Below the pieces are notes generated by a model that saw only the letters and a list, made by a program, of their open reading frames with translations, ran no database searches and was not told the DNA's origin. A DNA stretch of 64,000 nt from Cotesia glomerata (taxonomy: Eukaryota > Arthropoda > Insecta > Hymenoptera > Braconidae): positions 7,626,001-7,690,000 of the forward strand of contig NC_058158.1 in NCBI RefSeq assembly GCF_020080835.1. Direction: 5' to 3'. The number at the start of each line of letters is the position of its first letter. The first letter of the stretch is position 1. Below, piece after piece: positions 27,701 to 36,639 of the stretch. The position numbers and the translations under genes are program-made.

Positions 27701-28917
27701 AATAAATTGAAATATGATATTTTTAGAAAATTTTATTTTTTTTTTGGTCCTAGCATTTAAGATGCAATAAAAAATCCATAAATTATTAAATTTATCAGAA
27801 TTTTCAATGAAATATAGTAGTAACAATAATCATGTATCCGAACCCGAGCGAACTAATTACTGTAGCCAATGTGGCGTCAAACACAACAACCAGCAAGTCA
27901 AAACATCAAAGCCTCTGACAGTGTCTCGCTACTGATGGCCATCAGTAGTTTTATTCACCGAAAATCCAATCGTTGGTCGCCTCTTTAATCGGGCAGTTCA
28001 ACGCTGGAAACCGCTATCAGACCAAACCATGCAAGCGAGTCGCGACAAGAGATAAAAGGAGATAAAAATACGGCGAAAGCGACGGTGATGGCGGGTGCCT
28101 CGTACAAACACTTCAAAATTGAGCCGAGGCAATGAGATCGTGTGGTACTGCCATGGTAGTCGCAGTATAACGCCCTCGTCCTCACAAAAATTTACATGAA
28201 ATTGCTTATTAAATTACACTAAGTTTTTCGCGATGATTCAACGTTACCTAGGCCATTTGTCTTTTCGCTTTTAATTTCTACTCCCTCTACTTACTCTTTC
28301 TCGTCTTCTTTTGGGTTATTCTTTTTTCCTACTCCTCCATCTTGGTCATTAATATAAACTTACGGGTTTGAGTTGATGTATTGGTTCTTCAAAGTTAACG
28401 ATAAAAAGTTTCTGAACTATTTTTGGACTAATCAATATAAAGTTTTATAACTTCCTCCGGATAAGGTCATCGGAGTCATGTTCAATTTAGCTGAGCTATT
28501 TTATATATATAATATCCATCAATTTAAGGGATATATTTGGTCAGCAAACTATGTTTCGCGTGTACGTATTTCAATGACTATTTTAGTAGATACTGTCAAG
28601 CTGTTGATTTTAAGCACTCACCATAGCAATCCTGAATTTCCATAAAGGCCAAGCGATACTAATAAAAGACTGCTGGCGCTTATCGTGCGTTGTCTGTTTG
28701 GCTGTCACTCACGTCTGTGGCCTCGCCGAACGCGCGGTATGTTTCCGAGCAAAATCAAACCGCGACAGCCGACGGCATGTGCTGGTTTGATCCGCACAAT
28801 CTGCTAGTGACGCTCCAAAATGTCATGTCATAATTCCCAGAGCCTGCTGTTGCTGGAAAAATACAAAAATCAAAATTCTTTCTATAAATTTTACCAAAAT
28901 TTTTACAAATATTAACT
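24769..28917. other. Gene desert, no supported gene
   Basis: GC-richer islands at about 25.2-25.6, 25.86-26.9, 27.1-27.4, 27.85-28.2 and 28.65-28.85 kb alternate with AT-rich DNA. No ORF has a recognised domain and no RNA gene is recognised. Confidence 0.5.
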
Positions 28918-28920
28918 ATT

Positions 28921-28984
28921 ATTTAAATGACTAAATCTTGGGAATTTGGACAATAAATTTTTCCCAAGATTTAGTCATTTAAAT
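28921..28984. repeat. Perfect 24-bp inverted repeat (hairpin), 16-nt loop
   Basis: ATTTAAATGACTAAATCTTG plus GGAA (28921-28944) is the exact reverse complement of 28961-28984. The right arm and following bases (ATATTTTAAAATATGGAC) resemble 455-515 (CCCAAGATTAACTTATTTAA, ATGGACAAGAACTTAAAT), so it belongs to a dispersed repeat and is not a unique hairpin gene. Confidence 0.6.
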
Positions 28985-29115
28985 ATTTTAAAATATGGAC
29001 GATAACTTAAATATTAATTAACTATTATAAAAATAAATTATTTTGTTATAAATTAATGATGATTGGAAATAAAAGTTTCCAACCTGATATCAATTTCGAA
29101 AAAGCAATGTGTCTG

Positions 29116-29298
29116 TACACTGATAAAAAATTTAACTTGACTCAAGAGCAAGAATCTTGAACCAAGAAATTCGAACCAAGAATTATATCTTGACTCAAGA
29201 ATTTTTCCTCTTGGCTCAAAAAAATTCATTTTCTTCAAATTGGTGTTCTTGGTTCAAGATTCTTGCTCTTGAGTCAAGTTAAATTTTTTATCAGTGTA
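29116..29298. mobile_element. Palindromic CACTGATAAAAAA MITE with TA ends
   Basis: The left end TACACTGATAAAAAATTTAA is mirrored at the right end (TTAAATTTTTTATCAGTGTA). The arms carry inverted CTTGACTCAAGAGCAAGAAT and its complement, so most of the element folds back on itself. TA at each end suggests a TA target. No ORF. Confidence 0.7.
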
Positions 29299-30159
29299 GT
29301 AAAACCCAAATGCTGCTAAGTATCAAGAAGAAAGGAAAACACCAGTAAAAAATAAGAGGATCTAACATCTTACTTCGTCTAAATCCAAAGAAGACTCAAG
29401 GCTTCAGACGTGAAAAAGGGTTTCACCTCCGGTTACAATTCCAGCTAAGCCGATATACATTAATTACAATAAGAAATAGAGCTCTGGAAGTGAAAACTTT
29501 TTACTCGCACCAGCTTATCAACTTCCCCTTGAATTTTATATTATTTAAGAGAATGCTTTTCGTCTCTTTTATATCGCCCAGTTTTTAACGACCCTTCTCT
29601 TTCGCTCTCAACTTTTATCGCCGCTACATTCAAACTCATCGCACTATCCATCTCATGTCACACACCTCACATTCTCACTTCTCAGCCTACAGTGCTGTTC
29701 TACGATATAAAAGTTAACAAAACTTAGTTCCTCAGTGTCCCACGCAAAGAGGCGAAGATGCATGGCATTTGAAGTTTGCTAAATGTCATTAGCATATTTA
29801 TTTGTCGTTGAAAGTAGTTTGCACTCTCGCCCAGAGTCAATATATGTATATAAATATATTCCAGTCGATCCTTTACTTACATTAACCATGCATACAGACG
29901 AATCTTTCTCTACTCTTCTCTACATAGCCTTACATATTTATAAATGTTTTTACTTTTAGAAATTTTCATCCTATCAAACATATTTCCTGATTTTAATCTA
30001 CAAGTTTAAACAAGTTTTTCAAAACTATGACATCTTGATAATAAAATTATCATAAATGTAATTCTCGAAATTTTAACTTCAATTCCTGTCAATTAAGTAC
30101 GACCTAATAATCATTAGGACATTATTATTTGAAATTTAATATTTGGATGGGCGTGTATG
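29299..30159. other. Intergenic stretch, nothing recognised
   Basis: Mixed AT-rich sequence with a mild GC island at about 29.4-29.8 kb. No ORF with a domain and no repeat structure that I can support. Confidence 0.4.
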
Positions 30160-30430
30160 CACTGATAGAAGGATTTATTTGTATTAAAAAATATTTGTTA
30201 ATAGTTAACAAATCATTTATTAGAGACCACTTTTTAGTATTAAAAAAATATTTTTGAGTATTTTAAGTGATTTGTTTGTATTTAATAAATCTGATATTCA
30301 TTTATTAAATATTAATAAATCTTTTTAAATACTAAGAAATATTTGTTAAGGACTAAGAAGTGGTCTCTAATAAATGATTTGTTAAATATTAATAAATATT
30401 TTTAACTATAAACAAATCCTTTTATCAGTG
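30160..30430. mobile_element. 271-bp CACTG MITE, copy 2
   Basis: It begins CACTGATAGAAGGATTTATT and ends AAATCCTTTTATCAGTG. Its interior matches the copy at 7856-8126 base for base over long runs and has the same length, implying fairly recent amplification of the family. Confidence 0.7.
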
Positions 30431-31830
30431 TGAGTATATACATCCATAAAAGTTTTTTTTTGTAATGTAGCAAATATATGGGGTACATCTATACAGCTCT
30501 GGGCCATGAAATGCGGTATTTTTGCAATTCCACATCGATGAACGCAACAGGCAGCTCTTCCCATACAAATCCAACGCTAAACTAGGAATAAAGCTACTGA
30601 GCAACTAAAACAAGTACACTTCTATGTATTTGTAAAGCACTCGCGTCACTCATTACGTGAATTTATATGTGTTAAAAGGTATGAATAAATTTTGGCGATT
30701 AAATGAGTTATTTATAATTTAAAACTTGCTTTCAATTTGATAAAAGTATACAGCGACTACGCACCACGTTTGATGCTCACGCATTGCGTTGATGCCATCT
30801 TTCCCCTCGGGCATTGAACAATATAAGCACTCGCTTTACTGGCCTTCCATTAAAAACAAAATGCTCGATTACCTTCACAAACAGTTATTTCATTACTATC
30901 AAAGTATTTTTATTGTAAAGAATCACAAAATTATTGAACGTAAATTATTTTTATATAATTATTTTTATGCTTCGAATAATTTAATACTTTTTAAATATTA
31001 ACAAGAAATAGGTTTTGAATTTATAAGAACAATTCAAAAATTTTATGACATTAAAGTAAGTAGTCGCTTGACCATTTTTTAATTTTTTTTAATAAATAAA
31101 TTTGCTCTGAAAAATTTATTTCTAAAAAATTACATTTTTAATTTTTTTAATTTTCTAAATGTCAATTTTTTTTCTCATTTCCTTTTATTTGACATAATTT
31201 ATTTGTTGAAAAAATTCTTAAAATTATAAAATATCTGCTAAATTAATTTTCATAAAATTTTAACTTAGCAAAAGTGTTAATCAACAATACCAAACTTTAG
31301 GAAAAAGTTAGAATCAGAATAAGAAAAATGACCATACAAAAATTTAATTTCAATTTCAATTGTCAATAGAATAATCAAGAATTAATGATTATTTTTGATC
31401 AACAAAAATACTTACGTTGACTACATTCAAACGTCGACTCTGGTTGGCGGGTTATTTACTCGCTGCTGCTTGCATAAAACTGTCTTGAAATACGGAAAGA
31501 CATACATACGACTAATGTCGTTTTTTAAAATTCAATCTCATATTTTCATCATCGATACTTACCAAAATCATCAATTTTTATTGTTATTATATTACGTTCT
31601 AAATAAATAACATCAACAATCAATTTTTAAAGTTAAAATTCTATTATCTGACCGGTTTGCAATTTCTCGATTTTCCAATTAATTTTTAGTGAATTAATAA
31701 TGAAAGCCGTATAAAAATGTATTAGTCTATTGATTCATTATTTTTTTCTGATTAGTTTTTTATACTTATTTTTTTTATGCTTTTCAATATTCTCCGTGAA
31801 ATTAACAAAAGTTACTCTAAAAAATTTGCG
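30431..31830. other. Intergenic stretch with an AT-rich dispersed repeat
   Basis: Bases about 31049-31280 (GACATTAAAGTAAGTAGTCG, then CTTGACCATTTTTTAATTTT and TTTCTAAATGTCAATTTTTT) resemble the repeats at 55207-55567 and, inverted, at 47770-48155. No gene is recognised. Confidence 0.45.
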
Positions 31831-31834
31831 TGAC

Positions 31835-32317
31835 CGTTGTTGCTTATTGCGCAGTGGCCATATTTGTTTAGTCCGGCGCATGCGCAAACGCTCCGGCTCA
31901 TACAAACACTGCCGGAGCCTTCAGCTCCGTCTTTCAATAACTTACATATATATTTCCAGAATCTTAATATTTTTTTAATCACAATCTTTAAAAAAAAAAA
32001 AAAAGAATTGAATATTGATAATTACATTAATTTTTTTACACGTTGTGAGAATAAAATTATGACAATGAAAATTTACAGATATCTAATGACACTGAAGTTA
32101 ACAGACATTACAAAATTTTTTTTTAATTTTATAACCATCAAATTATTATAAAAAAAATTTTTTAAATAAATTATTTTTTATTTTTTATTATTAATTTTGA
32201 ATTTAATAATTTATTAAATTTCTAAATAAAAAAATTAAGTAAATAATTTTTTTAAATTTAATTTTGCTACAATCTTTAATATTTTACCGCCAGGTGGCTC
32301 TAGTAATCTATTTGTAG
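31835..32317 (+). promoter_or_regulatory. Putative DONSON promoter and 5' UTR exon
   Basis: A compact CpG-rich patch at about 31835-31945 stands in otherwise very AT-rich DNA 0.8 kb before the DONSON start codon. It holds GCGCATGCGC (31876-31885), the core of the NRF-1/ewg palindrome, and a stem GCTCCGGC/GCCGGAGC (31890-31897 with 31911-31918). Further down, CCGCCAGGTGGCTC (32287-32300) resembles a CTCF core. A good donor, GTAAGA, begins at 32318 and the acceptor before the coding exon is at 32710, so a non-coding first exon may end at 32317. The transcription start is not known. Confidence 0.4.
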
Positions 32318-32717
32318 GTAAGAAAGATCTTCTTTTCATTGATATAAAATGTTTGTTGTCAAATATTCATGAAATAGTAAAACAATTACATTTTTTACCA
32401 TAATTATTATTTTTTTTTAACAACTAACATTTCAAAATTGTAATTTTATTATTTAAATAGTGTTACATTTATAATATAACACGATATATAATATATATTA
32501 TATAAAAAATTGATATTTTTTTCAAGCAATTAAATAAAAAGGTAAGTTATACCCATTTAACCTCACATAAAATTTTTCATCAGCATCAAAACTAAATCTA
32601 TTAAATAAAAATAAATCTATTAATTTTATAATATTATAAAAATTATAAATATTATAATATGATAAAAAACAAACTATTAATATTATAAAAAAATAAATTA
32701 TTAATTTCAGAAACAAA

Positions 32718-33878
32718 ATGACTGATATAAAGCCAGTAGATCCACCACATTGGATTCGACCTGAAGAAGTGCAGTTTAAATTATTAAGACAGCGGAAAAA
32801 TGCTCTCCAGGCTCGGATGAACAGTATGAAAGTCAACGCCAACAAGTCATTGCTAAACATATCAATCGAAAAGTCACCTTCTAAATTAGATAGCTCACAA
32901 CAGAAACGAAAAAATCCTTTTGCAAAAAATAACTTAAACAAGCGGTCTCGTGAAGAAGTCAAGCCAGAGCTAGATGTCAGCTGTGATTCCATCCTATTTG
33001 CGCTGATAAATCCTAAGCCTCCAGAGCCTAAAAATGTTTTTATACCTAACGAGGACTCCAGCTCGAATATGTCTTTCTCCAGCGTTTTTAACAAACTGGA
33101 ACTTGATGAACAGCGATTACCTGAACCGGAATTACCTAAAGGTGAACCCTATGTCCCAATAGACTGGACGTTGAACACAAAAATGCGTTTTATGTCTCCG
33201 AAGCCGTTTGCTTGGAATGGAAAATTAAAGACAAGTGAGCAGGCATCTGGAACAACCGGATTCGTTAGATGTTTAGATACTGGAGATCAAGAATCTACTC
33301 TAGATACCAGCCCCAATGCACGGTTAGTAAATCTTTCTTCAATTATTAATTATCTATATTATTAAGAAAATAGGGGAAATATTATTTCCATGATAGTCAA
33401 TTTATTATAATAAATATTTAGGCTGCATTCGAAAAAGGTCTGTTTCTAGATACATAATTAAGAAATGATCTTGTATCTTGTGAACAATTGACATTTTCAA
33501 AGATATAAGCTCATTCCGATGTTATACTCATCAAGACCTTTCATTCAAGTACCCACATCAATTTTTCATATATTTCGTATATTTATATATATTATATATT
33601 ATATATATGTATATATATGAAAAATATATCAAAATGCATGTGGGTACTCTAATGAAAGCTCTTGATGAGTGTAACATCGGGATGAGCTTATATCTTAAAA
33701 AACGTCAATAATTAAAAAAGTACGGTTCAATTTGACATAATTAAAAAATTACCCTTGTATCTCGTGAGCTATTGACATTTTTAAAGATATAAGCTCATCC
33801 CGATGTTACATTCATCAAGACCTTGTATTTGAGTACCCACATCAATTTTTCATATATTTATATATATTATATGTATGT

Positions 33879-33942
<64 letters not shown>

Positions 33943-36390
33943 AATATATCAAAAATGCATGTGGGTATTCAAATGAAAGCTCTTGATGAGTTTATCATCG
34001 GGATGAGCTTATATTTTAAAAAATTTCAATAGTTAAGAAATGACCTGGTATCTTGTGAACTATTGACATTTTTAAAGATATAAGCTCATCCCGATGTTAC
34101 ACTCATCAAGACCTTTAATTTGAGTACCCAAATCAATTTTTCATATATTTATATATATTATATATATGTATATATGAAAAATATATCAAAAATGCATGTG
34201 GGTACTCAAATGAAAGCTCTTGATGAGTGTAACATCAGGATGAGCTTATATCTTTAAAAACGTCAATATTTAAAAAAGTACAGTGTAATTTAACAAAAGT
34301 CATTATTTAATAAAGCAAAATTTTATTTAATTATAGTTCACATAGTGATTGCAAGGTTGCTAGTTATAAACAATTATAATTATAAATAAATAATTAATTT
34401 TAAATAATTAAATTAAATGATGATAAAAATATTTTTATAATTATTTTTAGGTTTCATCAATGCTGTCTAGTTTGGCAACATCCTTCGCTGCCTTGGCTAG
34501 AACTTTATCCTCGCTCGGCAGGCAAAGTAAGCGCATCCTTGGCCAGTAATTCAGCGGTATCAAACAATCAATTCATAAAAGACGCGCTTTTTTCCGAGTG
34601 GAGTGAAAGCTTCCGATCGCTGTTTCATCTGCTGCGTGCAGGACAGTGTCCGTATTTCTATGTCTGCGCCAACACATTCACGGTATTGTTTCGCGCTGCA
34701 GGAATTTGTGGCATCTCAGAAGTACATGCACTATTGACACCCACAACTCGTGGATTCAGACAGTCACTCAAGCAGCAAGACATTGAGTATACAATGCCTC
34801 TGCGTACGACAGGAAAAAGACGTTCTGACCCAACCGATTCCGGGTACGACACTCTCGACTCAACAACTTCTAATGGAGAGGATGTTAATGATGATGAAAA
34901 TGATGATGATGATGATGATGGCAGAGATAATATACTGGAGAGTTTGGGAATTGAGGCTTCAGAAATCAAAAGAATTAATAAATGTCAAAAGAGAATTACT
35001 ATGGAGAAAGAAAGCGAAGTTGACGCTTCTAAACACTCGCTTATTTTCGTCAAAGGTGTTGAAGCACAAGCGCTGTTTAATTTTTTGATTAATTGTAAAT
35101 CTGCTGTAGCTATTACTGGTGCTCTAGCTGGGGTACCACCTACACTTTTAGCTCCTGTGGCTTTTCATGGCGCGACTCTTAAGCCGTTAAAGGTAATTTG
35201 TTTGATAATTATTAATATTTTTATTTTTTATTCTTAATTAATTTTGAATTATCGTATTAACATGAAAATTATTTTTATTTTGCAGGTCAGAGAAAGTGTT
35301 GTAAGAATTGAAAATGATAAATTTCATTCTTTGGAAATAAATGGACCAATTTTACCACACGTATTACCGTCACTTTGCTTTCTTATGAAATCGAGTCAGT
35401 TAGAAAAATTTTCTGTTAGTTGTGCTCAATTAAATTCTACTAAATCATTTACTGATGCAAAACACGGATCAGGTAGTTAACGTTTTTTTAACCTGAAATA
35501 ATTCATAATTAATTTTTTTTTTAAATTTATATATGAATTATTGGTAATAATTTTATCAAATTAAAATTCTTAATGAACTCAAGACTTAATGAAGTACTTT
35601 TGATACTCTACTTAATTTGAATTATTATTATTTTTCAACATTATTTTAAGATCGGTGATTTTACTTATTAAAGATCATTTATTATTTTAAGCCAGCTTTC
35701 CCGATCCCATTTGATAGTAGACTATTCAATTTTTTATTTATTAGTTATTATACCACAATATTGTCGGTATGAGCACTCATACCATCCTCGGGTGAATATA
35801 TAATAATTAAAAATTTTCGATTTTTAAAACAAATTTGATAAGAATTATATAAAGATGTTATTTTTTTACTCAGTGAAACTTTTTTAAGTAACCACTCAGT
35901 CCTGGTCTGAGCGTTCTGAATTATTTTTTCGATTACTGAAAAAAGTTTCACTGAGTAAAAAAATAACAACTTTATATAATTATAATTAAATTTGTCTTAA
36001 AAATCGAAAATTTTTAATTATTATACATAATTCACCCGAGGATGGTATGAGTGCTCATACCGACAATATTGTGGTATAATAATTAATAAATGAAAAATTT
36101 AATAGTCTACCATCAAATTATATGGGGAAAGCTGGCTTAAAATAATAAATGCTCTTAATAAATAATAATAATAACAAAAGTTAATTAATTAATATCTATT
36201 TTATTTTATAGAATCTTCAGTAGAAGAGAACGAAAATGAAAAGAACCCACCAAGTGTATTCGGTAAAGAAAATTTAAGTGATTGTGGCTTGACTGGAGAA
36301 TTATTGTCGCACTTCTGCAACTCAGATCCTTCACGTATTAAAGTGGTGGAAAGTCTCAAATACTCGAGTGAAGGATACACTTGGACGTGA
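32718..36390 (+). CDS. DONSON: DONSON / humpty dumpty replication factor, 4 coding exons, 570 aa
   Basis: Coding exons are 32718-33322, 34451-35192, 35286-35472 and 36212-36390, all with GT..AG introns, joining in frame to 1713 nt. The N-terminus has PPHWIRPEEVQFKLLRQRKN, a basic serine-rich region, and the PYVPIDWTLNTKMRF block. Exon 2 encodes WQHPSLPWLELYPR, then FRSLFHLLRAGQCPYFYVCA (about 256-275) and TVLFRAAGICG, hallmarks of the DONSON family. An acidic loop of D/E/N (about 345-362) interrupts the domain. The C-terminus ends SSEGYTWT, also conserved. DONSON and Drosophila humpty dumpty act in the nucleus in replication initiation and fork protection; DONSON helps deliver GINS to MCM to build the CMG helicase. 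Length fits the family. The start follows an acceptor at 32710 (AAACAAAATG). Intron 1 contains a Helitron-like element and intron 3 a TTAA palindrome, both cleanly outside exons. Confidence 0.9.
33397..34363 (+). mobile_element. Helitron-like element with three internal palindromes (DONSON intron 1)
   Basis: It begins TCAATTTATTATAATAAATA and ends TCACATAGTGA hairpin remnant, GCAAGGTTG, CTAG followed by T. The inverted copy at 39329-40439 has the better preserved hairpin. Inside are three consecutive palindromes of about 200-250 bp whose arms read AGATATAAGCTCATCCCGAT, GTTACACTCATCAAGACCTT and TTGAGTACCCACAT, meeting at AT-rich centres (one is an AT dinucleotide run at 33881-33938). No ORF. 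The 5' TC is preceded by G and not the usual A, so the Helitron call rests mainly on the 3' end and on the two-copy comparison. Confidence 0.6.
33881..33938. repeat. (AT)n microsatellite at a palindrome centre
   Basis: A run of about 30 AT units located exactly between the two arms of the middle palindrome of the Helitron-like element. It may have expanded by slippage at the palindrome tip. Confidence 0.9.
35669..36158. mobile_element. TTAA-ended palindromic element in DONSON intron 3
   Basis: TTAA at 35669-35672 and at 36155-36158 bound a near-complete palindrome of about 490 bp. The arms share ATTTATTATTTTAAGCCAGC, CACAATATTGTCGGTATGAG and TACTCAGTGAAACTTTTTT with their complements. TTAA ends suggest a piggyBac-type target site, but no transposase is present and the ends differ from the TTAAGGGGG elements in the other two genes. 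Confidence 0.6.
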
Positions 36391-36635
36391 TATAATTTTT
36401 AATTATTTATTATTCCTACGCATAATCACATAAGTTTCAAAAAGGTTCGTGTAATATAGACAGACAAGACCGCTTACGCGGTAGCGATAATTTCGACGAA
36501 CTACTTCCTCCGTTTACGAAGTAGGTACTACCGTTTTCTACAATTGCTGATGTAAGTAATTGTTCGACTCTGCCGACAAACGGTAGGCTATTATATACTG
36601 AGTGATGTAAAATAAATTTTCTAGTTATTTTGCGA
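36391..36635 (+). other. DONSON 3' UTR with a structured GC-richer segment
   Basis: After the stop codon, bases 36479-36586 contain several mutually complementary blocks: CGGTAG (36479-36484), CTACTTC/GAAGTAG (36501-36507 with 36518-36524), CTACCGTTT/AAACGGTAG (36528-36536 with 36578-36586), and the nested ACAATT/AATTGT (36540-36545 with 36558-36563). The first CGGTAG could compete for the same CTACCG. AATAAA at about 36609-36614 is a plausible polyadenylation signal. Function unknown. Confidence 0.45.
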
Positions 36636-36639
36636 TCGA

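Noticed and set aside
1..31830. Integrated viral (for example bracovirus-type) segment in the gene desert
   Set aside because: No viral-type gene family, no long direct-repeat junction pair and no dense intronless coding were seen.
32522..33094. 190-codon minus-strand ORF opposite DONSON exon 1
   Set aside because: Antisense shadow; the forward strand encodes conserved DONSON sequence with matching splice sites.
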